From Psychrobacter sp. M13 (lineage in GTDB: Bacteria; Pseudomonadota; Gammaproteobacteria; Pseudomonadales; Moraxellaceae), in the NCBI RefSeq assembly GCF_030718935.1, contig NZ_CP132194.1, positions 3,113,392 to 3,177,391 of the forward strand: 64,000 nt of DNA. The letters run 5' to 3'. Under the pieces are notes generated by a model. It was not told the DNA's origin. It did not search any database and saw only the letters and a program-made list of their open reading frames with translations. Positions 1 through 9,300 of this stretch are shown one piece after another. The position numbers were made by a program, and so were the translations under genes. Every line of letters starts with the position of its first letter. Position 1 is the stretch's first letter.

Positions 1-1
1 T

Positions 2-223
2 GTGGCAGCGGATTCAGTAGCTCTAGCCGATGCTTGGGCCACAGCGTTGACCGCTATGCCATACAAGAAAGCTTTAAGTATCGCTAAAGAGAAAAACATA
101 GCTGCATTGTTTGTGATATTAGCGGACAGTGTTGAGGCAGGTGATGCTGCCGATAGTCTTGAGGACTGGCAAATAGTAGAAACGCCAGCTATGCAAAATC
201 TGCGTGCAGATAAAAAGAGCTGA
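2..223 (+). CDS. apbE: ApbE FAD:protein FMN transferase, C-terminal fragment
   Basis: Only the last ~73 residues are in the window; the gene starts to the left. The segment with SVALADAWATAL resembles the C-terminal end of ApbE, the periplasmic enzyme that attaches FMN covalently to NqrB and NqrC of the sodium-pumping NADH:quinone oxidoreductase. The next gene is nqrM, so the fragment is most likely the apbE found at the end of nqr operons. No catalytic residues are visible in this part. Confidence 0.75.
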   Translation: MAADSVALADAWATALTAMPYKKALSIAKEKNIAALFVILADSVEAGDAADSLEDWQIVETPAMQNLRADKKS

Positions 224-291
224 ATTTAGAATCACTAATCGTCATCTATAGATAGCCGATAAACTATTGATAATAAACGAAGCGCTTGAAA

Positions 292-303
292 TTTTGCTAT
301 ACT
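292..303 (+). promoter_or_regulatory. Extended -10 promoter candidate for nqrM
   Basis: TTTTGCTATACT carries a TG one base before a TATACT -10 hexamer at 298-303, about 56 bp ahead of the nqrM start. No good -35 box is seen at the usual spacing. The same TTTGCTATA(A/C)T arrangement precedes dld and avtA. Confidence 0.4.
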
Positions 304-358
304 AGCGTTATATCATTATTATAAATAAAGATTAAGATTATAACTAGAGGTCACTCTT

Positions 359-607
359 ATGCTTAGCCAATTGCTTCCTATGCTTGCCATTACTTTTACT
401 GTGTTCGTGTTGTTCTTTGTGTTTATGGGCATCGGTTATATGTACAAAAAAGAACCGCTTAAAGGCTCTTGCGGCGGCGTCGCTAAACTCATGGGCAATG
501 AAAAATGTGATTATTGTGGCGATGATCCCAATAAATGTGATGCTAATATTACTGAGCAATCTACAAGCGCACTTAAAGCCGCTCAATTGGGTAAATCTGC
601 ACTATAA
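359..607 (+). CDS. nqrM: NqrM, Na+-NQR maturation factor (DUF539)
   Basis: Small 82-residue protein with one N-terminal membrane segment (about residues 5-27) and a cysteine-rich tail (SCGG, then KCDYCGDDPNKCD), the typical NqrM/DUF539 pattern. Known members are needed to insert the iron centre between NqrD and NqrE of the sodium-translocating NADH:quinone oxidoreductase in the inner membrane. It follows the apbE fragment, as in nqr operons, but 135 bp away with its own promoter candidate. GAGG ten bases before the ATG is a modest ribosome site. Other-frame readings of this interval are shadows. Confidence 0.85.
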   Translation: MLSQLLPMLAITFTVFVLFFVFMGIGYMYKKEPLKGSCGGVAKLMGNEKCDYCGDDPNKCDANITEQSTSALKAAQLGKSAL

Positions 608-659
608 ACGATTAGTTACCATACGCTGGTAGTACCGTCTCTAATATGCTCCTATAATA

Positions 660-696
660 GCGCTAGCCCTTATAAAAGAGGTTTAGCGTTATTTTT
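660..696 (+). terminator. Intrinsic terminator candidate after nqrM
   Basis: CGCTA and CCT pair with AGG and TAGCG around a short AT-rich loop, followed by TTATTTTTAT. The stem has an internal mismatch, so it is moderately convincing. Confidence 0.5.
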
Positions 697-916
697 ATAT
701 CAAGCTATGTCATCTTAAAGTCCAAAAATTATTAGTAACTCTATTTATAGTTAATAGAATTGCTCGTCCATATCACTTGCTTTCTGTAAGTTTTTTTTGC
801 TTATCTGCTGTATTCACCACCATTATGGTGGAATTTTTTTGGTGTTATTTTAAAAAGTGCTCTTTTGTTAGCAATTACCCAATAACGTGTCCTTTTTCTT
901 ACTATACAGTGCTGCT

Positions 917-2173
917 ATGTCTAACCCTGCTAATTTACACTCTAATCCTGCGCCAACTAAGCGTAAAATGATAAATCCGCCTTCTTCAAAATTCACCTTT
1001 TGGCTAGTCCTCTGCGCTATGATGCTGCTCGGTGCCAACATGCGTGCGCCCATTGTGGCGCTGGGCTCCATTGCCCCAGTAGTGCAAGAGGCGCTAAATA
1101 TCTCAGAAATCCAAATCGGTTGGCTCGGTGCAGTGCCTATGCTGACCTTTGCACTTGGGGCTCTGATCTCACCAAGCATTGGGAAGCGTTTTGGTATCGA
1201 AAATACCTTGATCGTTATGATTATCATGCTGACCTTTGGTATGGTGCTGCGAGCCGTTGTGCCGACGTGGATTGGGTTTTTGAGTGGTACGGTGCTATTG
1301 ACTCTAGCGATTGGCTTTGCCAATACCTTAGCTGCGCCTGTGATTAAGCAGCGTACGCCAAAAAATATTCCGTTAGTGACGGGCCTGTTCAGTCTGACCA
1401 TGACAGTCGCTGCCGGTATTATTGCGGGCGTGGTATTGCCATTATCGGAATGGGTCGGCTGGCAATGGGCGCTAGGTGGCTGGTCGATATTAGGACTATT
1501 TACCATTGTCATTTGGATATTTTTGCGCATACGTCTTGGTTCATCACGTGATCAAGTGATTCCTGCCGCCGTTGAAGGATCATCCAACGTTTCTGTCTGG
1601 CGCACCAGCTTTGCGTGGCAAATCGGCATATTCTTGGGTGTTCAATCCTTGCTGTACTACACGGTTGCTAGCTTTTTACCGTCGATCTTAGTCAGTAAAG
1701 GTATGGACGCTGTGCAAGGGGGGCAAATGAGTGCGGTATTTCAGTTTATGGCACCATTGGCTATTTTAATTATAACGTGGCTCATTAATCGCGGTCGTCC
1801 TATTCAGGCGCTAGCGGTATCTGCCGCTACTCTTAACGTCATCGGTATTTTAGGTCTCAGCTATTTGTCAGTAGATTTGGCTTGGGTTTGGTCAGCACTT
1901 ATGGGCTTAGGCTGCGCCGCTATCTTTACCTTAAGTATCATGCTGTTTTCCTTACGCACTTATACCACTAATCAAGCGAGTGAGCTATCTGGCATGGCAC
2001 AGTTCGTCGGCTATATTATTGCGTTCTTTGGTCCACTAGGCACTGGCTGGTTACATAAGATCACCGATAGCTGGGATTTACCACTATTTATAACGCTTAT
2101 TTTGATGATTATGAACGTAGGCATTGCTTGGCTAGTTAGTCGTCCAGTGATGGTCGATGGTAAAAAGATTTAA
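917..2173 (+). CDS. MFS transporter, CynX/NimT family
   Basis: Twelve-helix major facilitator protein (~418 residues from this start). The segment GANMRAPIVALGSIAPVVQ after the first helix start is characteristic of the CynX/NimT group (cyanate and nitroimidazole transporters), and hydrophobic helices continue to the end. An upstream GTG at 887 is in frame, but the ATG at 917 (MSNPANL) is preferred because the extra residues look unlike a start region; a further ATG lies at 968. No clear ribosome site is seen. The substrate cannot be inferred: most family members are uncharacterised, and no cyanase gene is nearby. Confidence 0.75.
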   Translation: MSNPANLHSNPAPTKRKMINPPSSKFTFWLVLCAMMLLGANMRAPIVALGSIAPVVQEALNISEIQIGWLGAVPMLTFALGALISPSIGKRFGIENTLIVMIIMLTFGMVLRAVVPTWIGFLSGTVLLTLAIGFANTLAAPVIKQRTPKNIPLVTGLFSLTMTVAAGIIAGVVLPLSEWVGWQWALGGWSILGLFTIVIWIFLRIRLGSSRDQVIPAAVEGSSNVSVWRTSFAWQIGIFLGVQSLLYYTVASFLPSILVSKGMDAVQGGQMSAVFQFMAPLAILIITWLINRGRPIQALAVSAATLNVIGILGLSYLSVDLAWVWSALMGLGCAAIFTLSIMLFSLRTYTTNQASELSGMAQFVGYIIAFFGPLGTGWLHKITDSWDLPLFITLILMIMNVGIAWLVSRPVMVDGKKI

Positions 2174-2261
2174 ACTAAAATGATAATCTTAACGGTTGCG
2201 CAATATTGCTAAGTAGCTTGGTTTGCTACACTAGTAATATTGCTCATAGGATAAGATAGTT

Positions 2262-3152
2262 ATGATAAACCGCTCTTGTAATTCAGTTCAATCCAACAAA
2301 AAAAAATCTCTAGTATGGCGACCCTTATCCTATTTAACGGTCGCTGTATTGTCCTCAGTAGTCGCGCTTAGTGGCTGCCAAAAAACGCCTGAAACTGATG
2401 TCGTTGCCGATCCTACAACTGAGACTCAAACCTCTGAGCCTGCAACGGTAACGGCTCCTGTTGCACAAAGCAATGATTCTGATAACGCTGATGTTAATGC
2501 CAGTGGCTTAACGGAACAAGGCATGCTGGCTCCTGTAACAGTCTTAGCCTTAGGCGACTCCTTGACCGAAGGCTTAGGCGTGGCAAACGATGACAATTAC
2601 CCTGCGCAATTACAAGCCAGCCTACAAAACATGGGCTATAAAAATATTGAAGTGGTGAACTCAGGACTGAGCGGTGAGACTAGCACAGGCTTGGTTAATC
2701 GCATAGATTGGGTATTGCAGACTAAGCCTGATATTACTATTTTGACTATCGGTGCAAATGACGCTATTCGCGGTCTAGATATCGCAACGATTGAGGCGAA
2801 TATTCGTACTGCGGTTAAAAAGCTGCAAGATAATGGCAGCGAGGTCATCTTAGGTGGTATGCAAATCTATGACAATTTAGGTAATGATTACGTTAAGTCA
2901 TTTAGCGCTATTTATCCTCGGGTTGCCGAAGATATGAACGTACCTCTTATTCCTTTTTTCTTAAAGGGTGTCGGTGGTGATGCTAATCTCAATCAAGCGG
3001 ATGCTATTCATCCGACTCGCGAGGGCTATACCATTATCGTTAATGATAATATTCTACCTGTGCTAAAACCGGAGCTTGAGCAAATGCTACTATCGACTCA
3101 AGCAAATTCGCAGGCTTCTGTAGCTACGTCAGCAACTGAGAATGTCCAATGA
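2262..3152 (+). CDS. SGNH/GDSL esterase lipoprotein (TesA/arylesterase-like)
   Basis: The N terminus has a hydrophobic signal ending in the lipobox LSGC (Cys about residue 39), then a ~50-residue Thr/Glu/Asp-rich linker and an SGNH hydrolase domain. Block I is LALGDSLTEG (catalytic Ser), block II includes NSGLSGET, block III is TIGANDAIRG and block V is DAIHPTREGY (catalytic Asp and His). Homologues include the periplasmic thioesterase/lysophospholipase TesA; here it is probably membrane-anchored. Its stop overlaps the ATG of the next gene (ATGA), so it is coupled to the YbbA-like ATPase. In E. coli tesA is also next to ybbA-ybbP but divergent. The ~20 polar residues before the hydrophobic stretch are unusual for a lipoprotein. 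Confidence 0.8.
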   Translation: MINRSCNSVQSNKKKSLVWRPLSYLTVAVLSSVVALSGCQKTPETDVVADPTTETQTSEPATVTAPVAQSNDSDNADVNASGLTEQGMLAPVTVLALGDSLTEGLGVANDDNYPAQLQASLQNMGYKNIEVVNSGLSGETSTGLVNRIDWVLQTKPDITILTIGANDAIRGLDIATIEANIRTAVKKLQDNGSEVILGGMQIYDNLGNDYVKSFSAIYPRVAEDMNVPLIPFFLKGVGGDANLNQADAIHPTREGYTIIVNDNILPVLKPELEQMLLSTQANSQASVATSATENVQ

Positions 3153-3901
3153 CTTCTAATATCTCAACAAATTCTAATATCTCAGCTAGCCAAGACAATG
3201 CACTACTTCGTGCCACGCAACTCAACAAAACCGTGACCGTCGGTGAGCAGAAGCTGGCGATTATCAAAGACGTCAGTATCCATGTCGATGCTGGCGAGTT
3301 TGTGGTGATCATGGGCAAATCAGGCTCGGGCAAATCGACGCTGCTCGGGCTATTAGCAGCATTGGATTATCCTGATAATGGCTCGGTTGAGCTAGCTAAT
3401 CAAATGCTCAGTCAGATGGATGAAGATGCACTAGCCGTGATTCGTCAACGTGATATGGGCTTTGTGTTTCAATCCTTTCATCTATTGCCAACGCTGACCG
3501 TCGCTGAGAATATCGCCTTTCCACTCGATATTGCCCGACGTCCCGATGCTGCACGAGTCGATGAGTTGATCGCTGCGGTAGATCTCAGTCACAGGCGTAA
3601 TAGCCTGCCGAGTCAATTGTCAGGCGGTGAGCAGCAGCGTACTGCCGTAGCGCGCGCACTAGTATCTCGTCCAAAGATTGTTTTTGCTGATGAGCCAACG
3701 GGCAACCTAGATGAGCAAAACGCTGATCAAGTTATGGATCTATTATTAGATTTGCGTAAGCGTACAGGCTCGGCGTTAGTAGTTGTGACCCATGATCCCG
3801 CACTGGCAGCAACCGCCGATCGAGTGATTACTATGCATGATGGGATGATTGACCACTCTATCGATAATAATCGCTTTAAAGAGCAATTGGCTCATGGATA
3901 G
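3149..3901 (+). CDS. ybbA: ABC transporter ATP-binding protein, YbbA/LolD-like
   Basis: 250 residues with every nucleotide-binding motif: Walker [10 protein letters not shown] (about residue 57), signature LSGGEQQR, Walker [12 protein letters not shown] and switch His in VVVTHD. The sequence is of the MacB/LolD type that pairs with FtsX-like permeases. It overlaps the upstream esterase by 4 bp and the downstream permease by 8 bp, so the three genes form a tight operon. YbbA-YbbP is poorly defined biochemically and may be an envelope exporter or mechanotransmission system; the linked esterase suggests a lipid or lipoprotein role (inference). Confidence 0.85.
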   Translation: MTSNISTNSNISASQDNALLRATQLNKTVTVGEQKLAIIKDVSIHVDAGEFVVIMGKSGSGKSTLLGLLAALDYPDNGSVELANQMLSQMDEDALAVIRQRDMGFVFQSFHLLPTLTVAENIAFPLDIARRPDAARVDELIAAVDLSHRRNSLPSQLSGGEQQRTAVARALVSRPKIVFADEPTGNLDEQNADQVMDLLLDLRKRTGSALVVVTHDPALAATADRVITMHDGMIDHSIDNNRFKEQLAHG

Positions 3902-6566
3902 GCGCTCTACAGATAATCAACTCAATAGCTCTAACCTTATGAATAATGATAGTACTACAGACAATATGAGTAATGATGAAGCTGCTACCGCCAATACTGG
4001 CGGTTTTTTTACTGGCCGAACCTTAGGCGCACAAGCGCTCTCCCGCAGCTGGTGGCGACGCTGGATTTATCCGTTGCTATTTCTGATTACGCTGATGCTA
4101 TCACTGGCCACTTATCTGACTTTGGATTCTGTGCAGCAGTCGGTGAATACCTATGTCAATGACAATCAGCTAGCACTGGTCGGTGGCGATCTGATATTAG
4201 AGAGCAATCAAGCGTGGCCTGAAGAGGTGCTCACGCAAGTCCAGACTTTACCTGAAGACCAAACCGTTTACGATTATAAGTTCAATGCCATGCTAGTGGC
4301 TGGCGAGCAAACCTTATTGGCACGGATCAAAGGCGTGACCTCGGCTTATCCACTATATGGCGAGGTTGAGCTGGCTTCTGGCAAGCCCTTGTGGGAACAA
4401 CTTGATGCCAACAAGGTCGTCGTCGCGCCTGAAGTGCTCAGAAGTCTAAATGTCAATATTGGTGACACTATCGCTATCGGTGAAGGACAATTCACTATCA
4501 GTGACGAGCTGATTCGCGAGCCAGATCGTCCGCTGACTGCCTTTGGTTTTGGTGGTCGTGTCATGATGACGCAGGAAGCGTTAGAAGCGACTAACCTAAT
4601 GGGTCAGCGCAGTCGCGTCAGCTATCAAATTGAGCTGGCGGGTGAGCCTGAGTTAATAGCCGCTCAACGTGAGCAGTTAACCAATATACTCGTCAACTAC
4701 CCCGATATTGAGCTATCTGATCCTGAAACTGAGGAAACTTCGGTCTCACGCATCTCTGATAATGTATTAATGTTCCTCAAACTGCTGGTCATCGCCGTAC
4801 TGCTGTTATCGGCAGTGGCTATGTATGGGGTGATTACCGCTTTTGTGACTAAGCAGCAGTCTAATGACGCGATACGTATGGCACTGGGTGAGACCAATAG
4901 CTCTATTAAGCGCAGCTACTATTGGCTACTATTGCTAATGGCGGTGATCGCTTGTATTGCAGCAGTCGCGCTCAGTCTGGTGTTACTAAAAATCGGTCAG
5001 CCTTATCTAACGGCTATCTTACCTGCCAATCTAGGCTTAGCCATTAACCCTATTAGTATTATTAAGACTATCGTCATCGCTCTAGTACTAACCCTCTTGA
5101 TTACTCAGCGTGGTCTACAAGCGCTCGATGATACCAAGCCTGCGGCGCTGCTCAACCAAGGTGGTAATCAAGCTACCAAACGTTTGACATGGCAGCAAAG
5201 AGCACCACTGCTACGTTATGGCCTACTGTTGATTGGACTCTATGCCTTCCTCGCTTATGAAGTCAATTCCTTTACATTTGGCGCGCAAATACTCATCGGT
5301 TTGATCGTATTTATTGCTGTATTTTGGGCATTGGCTCGTGGCTGGTTAGGGTTGCTAGCCCGTTTGAGTAACCTTGGCAAAATCAGTTGGATGCAGCGGA
5401 TTGCTATTCATAATCTAGCTCGTAAGGGCAATCAGTCAGCTTTGTTTTTTGTGACCTTGGCGCTGTCAGTAGCAGTGTTGACTCTTATCACCACTATTAA
5501 TCACAGTATTAATGAGCAGTTTATTAATGCCTATCCAGAGGATGCACCCAATCTATTCTTATTAGATGTACAGACCGAACAGCACGACGCTATCGATGAT
5601 ATCCTCAAGGTACCTGTCACTTATTATCCTGTTATACGCGCGCGAGTCGTCACTGCCAACGGGGTGGCGACACAAGATATCGAAGCAAACGAGAATGATG
5701 ATGACCCTACTCGAGTATTCAATCTGAGCTATGCCGATACGGTCATGGACACCGAGTATATTACCGAGGCACTCACTGACGATACCTTATACACGCCTAT
5801 TGATAATCAACAAGCTGAACAGGATGCGAATGCCTCTACCCTTACCCAAGTACAGCCGTTATCTATCTTAGATACTGCCGCCGATATGCTGAACGTCGGT
5901 ATGGGCGATCAGATCAGCTTTAATATTCAAGGCATTGAGCTAACAGGACAGATTACTAGTATTCGCTCACGTTTTGAGCGTGGTCCTAGTCCTTTCTTCT
6001 ACTTCTTATTTGAGCCGTCTGTGCTATCTGCTGCGCCGCAAATTCAATTCGCCACCGCGCACGTATCACCAGAGGCTATTCCTGATCTACAAAGCGATCT
6101 CGTACGTGAGTTCCCAGCGGTGACGAGTATCGATGGTACGATTATCGCTGAGCAAGTCCAAGGACTCGTCGCACAGATGAGTCGCTTAGTCTATATCTTT
6201 ACTTTGCTAGCGCTACTCACGGGCATTATGGTGCTGATCAGCTCGCTACTCTCAACGTCACAAGATCGGATGAAGGAGAGTGCATCATTCCGTCTACTCG
6301 GCATGCAAAAGTCAGATCTGTATAAGCTCAATATGCTAGAGATTGGGGTACTCGGTATCAGCGCTTCATTGTTTGCGGTGACTATCGCTAGTGTCGGGGC
6401 GTGGCTTGCAATCACGCAATGGTTCAATCTACGCTATAGCGTACCGTGGGTGAATTTAGGCATTGGTGGTACAGCGCTAGTCGCTCTGCTGCTTGGTATT
6501 GCTATTATCTATGTGAGATTGGTGATTGGGCGTGGGATTATGGCTAGGGTTCGGGCGATGATTTAA
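3894..6566 (+). CDS. ybbP: ABC transporter permease, FtsX/MacB-like (YbbP family)
   Basis: Large permease (~890 residues from this start) with the YbbP plan: one N-terminal helix (after WWRRWIYPLLF), a ~200-residue periplasmic domain, three helices around residues 290-410, a central helical pair, a second FtsX-type helix and periplasmic region, and three C-terminal helices. An ATG at 3849 would overlap the ATPase by 53 bp. The ATG at 3894 (MDRRSTDN), with AAAGAG about 11 bases upstream and only 8 bp overlap, is the better start. It would form the membrane part of the exporter with the preceding ATPase. Confidence 0.85.
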   Translation: MDRRSTDNQLNSSNLMNNDSTTDNMSNDEAATANTGGFFTGRTLGAQALSRSWWRRWIYPLLFLITLMLSLATYLTLDSVQQSVNTYVNDNQLALVGGDLILESNQAWPEEVLTQVQTLPEDQTVYDYKFNAMLVAGEQTLLARIKGVTSAYPLYGEVELASGKPLWEQLDANKVVVAPEVLRSLNVNIGDTIAIGEGQFTISDELIREPDRPLTAFGFGGRVMMTQEALEATNLMGQRSRVSYQIELAGEPELIAAQREQLTNILVNYPDIELSDPETEETSVSRISDNVLMFLKLLVIAVLLLSAVAMYGVITAFVTKQQSNDAIRMALGETNSSIKRSYYWLLLLMAVIACIAAVALSLVLLKIGQPYLTAILPANLGLAINPISIIKTIVIALVLTLLITQRGLQALDDTKPAALLNQGGNQATKRLTWQQRAPLLRYGLLLIGLYAFLAYEVNSFTFGAQILIGLIVFIAVFWALARGWLGLLARLSNLGKISWMQRIAIHNLARKGNQSALFFVTLALSVAVLTLITTINHSINEQFINAYPEDAPNLFLLDVQTEQHDAIDDILKVPVTYYPVIRARVVTANGVATQDIEANENDDDPTRVFNLSYADTVMDTEYITEALTDDTLYTPIDNQQAEQDANASTLTQVQPLSILDTAADMLNVGMGDQISFNIQGIELTGQITSIRSRFERGPSPFFYFLFEPSVLSAAPQIQFATAHVSPEAIPDLQSDLVREFPAVTSIDGTIIAEQVQGLVAQMSRLVYIFTLLALLTGIMVLISSLLSTSQDRMKESASFRLLGMQKSDLYKLNMLEIGVLGISASLFAVTIASVGAWLAITQWFNLRYSVPWVNLGIGGTALVALLLGIAIIYVRLVIGRGIMARVRAMI

Positions 6567-6856
6567 CGCTTGTAGCTAATCCTGCTTTTGCTTCTACCTT
6601 GGTTGGCACAGGAGGAGTCGCTAAGGTTAGATGCGTTCCTGACTCAGCGATAGCGTCTCTAACTAAGCATCTGCAACCCTGTGCTGTGCCAAGTATATCC
6701 GCGACAATCACGGCTAAAACGCGCTTCCTATCGGAACTAACACTTAAACTGCAACTCAGTAATTTATCAAAACTTACTTGTTAGATACTTTCTATTAGCT
6801 TAGACAGAAAATGATTTTAAAATAATAATATCGTTTTATCTCAGCTCGATGAAATT
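6567..6856. other. Intergenic region with nested inverted repeats
   Basis: 290 bp without a convincing gene; a 61-codon reading frame on the + strand has no family resemblance. The DNA holds nested arms: TTGGCACAG (6603-6611) pairs with CTGTGCCAA (6684-6692), and inside it GGTTAGATGC (6625-6634) pairs with GCATCT plus AACC (6667-6678, two-base bulge). It could encode a structured RNA or be an immobile repeat element. After ~6785 the DNA becomes AT-rich, marking the edge of the CBASS islet. Confidence 0.5.
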
Positions 6857-7786
6857 CTATAATAAAACAGTTATCGGCGCCTTATATTTGCTCTTATATT
6901 TATATCTTATTTTTTTAAATAGTTGATCATTATTTTCGCTCAGCACTTTATATGTATGATTAGCAATGACATCTGTCAAATTTTGGTTATCATAATCCAT
7001 ACCTAGATTATTTATTTCTTCAGATGTTGCGAATCTATACCACTTAGAATCAATATCCTCAAGTGCCTTAAATAATTTCTTCTGATTATTTGTTAAATCT
7101 ACTTCAATAATATCAGCTAGTAACAACTCATACAGACCAAAAGCTGTTTTCTCAATATTTGATATGTGCCTTCCGCAATAACTATAAGCAAAGTCGCTAA
7201 ACATATCTCTTTTTAAGATATTAGTATTGAAAATCTCTTCTATAAATTCTCTAGATAAATCATCTATATTTTCTCTATCTACAGTATTATCAAACCTCTT
7301 TACAAAATCTCTCAAATTTTTATTCTTAACTAACAATCTATAATCCGACTCTGTAGTTTCATCAACTTTGATACGGTTATCATCTTTGACTGAAAACTTA
7401 GCAACTAAGTACTTAGCTTCATTTGCTCCGAATTTATATGCTCCGCCAACAGGCTGATACTTGCCTGTTCTTGAATTGGGAACTAAGAAATACTTATCAC
7501 CTATTTTGATTCTAAATAGATAAGCGAATGAAATTCTAACTAACGTATCCTCTTGTAACTTACCAGCTATTTCTAATTCTTTTTGTGAACGCTTCCAACC
7601 TTGTTGTCCTAACAAAACCTTTAATTGTGAATAAAATTTATTTCCATTATCCTTAAGGTATAGACCTCCAAGGAATGTAAGCATTCCGACAAGTACATTT
7701 TGTTCATACCCTTCTAGATAAACTATAATCAATAGAATTGAAATCATTATGGCTAATGGGAATAATAACTTCTTAATTTCTCTCAA
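6857..7786 (-). CDS. CBASS effector: two-TM protein with SMODS-associated NUDIX-like domain (Cap16-like)
   Basis: 309 residues. Two adjacent N-terminal membrane helices (about 7-26 and 31-45, separated by EGYEQN) precede a soluble domain. That domain resembles the SMODS-associated NUDIX-like fold: GKYQPVGGAYKFG, then after a ~70-residue insertion a degenerate Nudix helix LSREFIEEIF. Such TM-NUDIX proteins are CBASS effectors expected to bind the cyclic nucleotide and disrupt the inner membrane. The start is TTG at 7786, backed by AGGAG six bases upstream; that ribosome site overlaps the TAG stop of the CD-NTase, whose end is 9 bp away, so the two are translationally coupled. The gene is AT-rich compared with its neighbours. 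The subfamily name is by resemblance only. Confidence 0.75.
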   Translation of the reverse strand: MREIKKLLFPLAIMISILLIIVYLEGYEQNVLVGMLTFLGGLYLKDNGNKFYSQLKVLLGQQGWKRSQKELEIAGKLQEDTLVRISFAYLFRIKIGDKYFLVPNSRTGKYQPVGGAYKFGANEAKYLVAKFSVKDDNRIKVDETTESDYRLLVKNKNLRDFVKRFDNTVDRENIDDLSREFIEEIFNTNILKRDMFSDFAYSYCGRHISNIEKTAFGLYELLLADIIEVDLTNNQKKLFKALEDIDSKWYRFATSEEINNLGMDYDNQNLTDVIANHTYKVLSENNDQLFKKIRYKYKSKYKAPITVLL

Positions 7787-7795
7787 AGAAAACTC

Positions 7796-9175
7796 CTATT
7801 CTTGACCAATTGGAACATCAACACGTCCAATTGCAACGCATACCCTACCCTTTATCAGATAACACTCAATATAATGTCTACCTTTAAACGAAGTTGGCTC
7901 AATTATTTCATTTGTTCTTTCTTGAATTTGACCACGAATACAGTTCTTTCTCTCTGCAATTTCTCCAACGTTTCTTACTTTCCAAAGGACTTTGTCATAG
8001 GAAGGACAATCGGTATTACCTACTTTGCATTTGACTTTACAATTAAATGGAACAAACCTTTCGAACGTTGGAGCATATCTTGTCAGATATTCAAAAACAG
8101 ACATGTCTCTAAATCCATTTCCCGATATCTGACAATCAATATCTACACTATATCTCTCCAACACTAGATAAAGCTCGCCTATAAATTCCTCAGTGTCTTT
8201 ATAGCTCCTTGACTCTAAAGATTCAGTTATTTTAACTGTTGATTTACCTAATCCAGACCAGTAATCATGATTAAAAAATTCTCCCCAAGCAGATATAGCA
8301 TCTTGATATGTGCAATCACTTTCAAATAGTATATCTAGCTTTTCTAATTGCGTAGACAGTTTATCTTTCCATCTACGCATGTTCTCAAGATCAACCTGCC
8401 TAGTTGTTATCAATCTAGAATTATCGATATTATTTGGTGCATTGACTTGTAAATTCCATTCTAGCCTATTCCGAATAGACTTTAAGGTATGATAAAAATT
8501 TTCATCTATACGAGAATGAATGGAGTCAAAATTTTCGGAGCATAAAATAGTTTGAATCAAACCACTCGGCAGAGAACCCCAGGTATCTCTCGACTTACAA
8601 AACATCTTAGATAATCTTACTACTTTTCGTAAATTATCAGTTTTCGCTTTTATTTCATCTATAAACCAATCGTCTAAAGCCTTAATATCTCTAACAGACC
8701 ATGTATCTCCAGCATATTCATAACTGTACTCTTCTTGCCACTCAAAATGTTTTGACCTCTTAAATATTGCAAAGTCAATATGATAGCCAGTTGTATAACG
8801 CACCCTAACACATCCAGTCTTTACTTCGGGCTCTTCTGAAAACTGAGACATTTCTCGTTTTAGTGCATTAGCTATAATATTTCTAGCAGCTTGTGCACCT
8901 AATTCGCCTAAGTGTTCTGACTCAAAAACTATTGCTACATCTATATCATAATCTTTCTTATCATTCTGGACTATAGTATGCATCGCCATAGATCCTTGTG
9001 TTCTAGATTCCGCAACCTTATAACTAGTATTTTTATCGTTATTATATTTTTCTAAACCTTTTATCAATCTCTTTATATTTTTATCTCTTTTGTCTCTTAA
9101 AACGTTTTTTTCTTGTTCAGACAGTTTTACATAATCCTTGTAAAACTTTTGGAACTCTTTAGAGCAATCAAACAT
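7796..9175 (-). CDS. CBASS cyclic-oligonucleotide synthase (CD-NTase) with AGS-C sensor domain
   Basis: 459 residues from the ATG at 9175, which has AGGGAAAGG about 7 bases upstream; a TTG two codons earlier is less likely. The nucleotidyltransferase core is intact: GS of QGSMAMHT (about G61-S62), metal-binding DID (about D77 and D79 in YDIDVAIVF) and a third Asp in YHIDFAIF (about D134). The helical region follows. The C-terminal ~100 residues (VLWKVRNVGEIA, RGQIQERTN, GRHYIECYLIKGRV, VDVPIG) match the adenylyl/guanylyl and SMODS C-terminal sensor domain. It would make a cyclic di- or trinucleotide on phage infection to activate the coupled membrane effector. No Cap2/Cap3 or HORMA/TRIP13 gene is adjacent, so a minimal type I CBASS is inferred. 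Confidence 0.88.
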   Translation of the reverse strand: MFDCSKEFQKFYKDYVKLSEQEKNVLRDKRDKNIKRLIKGLEKYNNDKNTSYKVAESRTQGSMAMHTIVQNDKKDYDIDVAIVFESEHLGELGAQAARNIIANALKREMSQFSEEPEVKTGCVRVRYTTGYHIDFAIFKRSKHFEWQEEYSYEYAGDTWSVRDIKALDDWFIDEIKAKTDNLRKVVRLSKMFCKSRDTWGSLPSGLIQTILCSENFDSIHSRIDENFYHTLKSIRNRLEWNLQVNAPNNIDNSRLITTRQVDLENMRRWKDKLSTQLEKLDILFESDCTYQDAISAWGEFFNHDYWSGLGKSTVKITESLESRSYKDTEEFIGELYLVLERYSVDIDCQISGNGFRDMSVFEYLTRYAPTFERFVPFNCKVKCKVGNTDCPSYDKVLWKVRNVGEIAERKNCIRGQIQERTNEIIEPTSFKGRHYIECYLIKGRVCVAIGRVDVPIGQE

Positions 9176-9300
9176 AAACAACCTTTCCCTTTTAAAACTA
9201 TATAAGAATGTAAAATTTCGATTTTTGTTTATTTAATTATACAGTACATTCTTAGGTTTTATTATATTTTTCAGATCTCAACCAAACTTTGCTTAACTAG

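Noticed and set aside
868..1530. 220-codon reading frame opposite the MFS gene
   Set aside because: Antisense shadow; rich in Thr/Ile/Pro with no motif.
6599..6784. 61-codon + strand reading frame
   Set aside because: No ribosome site, no family resemblance, and it overlaps the nested inverted repeats.
7802..8167. 121-codon reading frame opposite the CD-NTase
   Set aside because: Antisense shadow of a well-supported gene.
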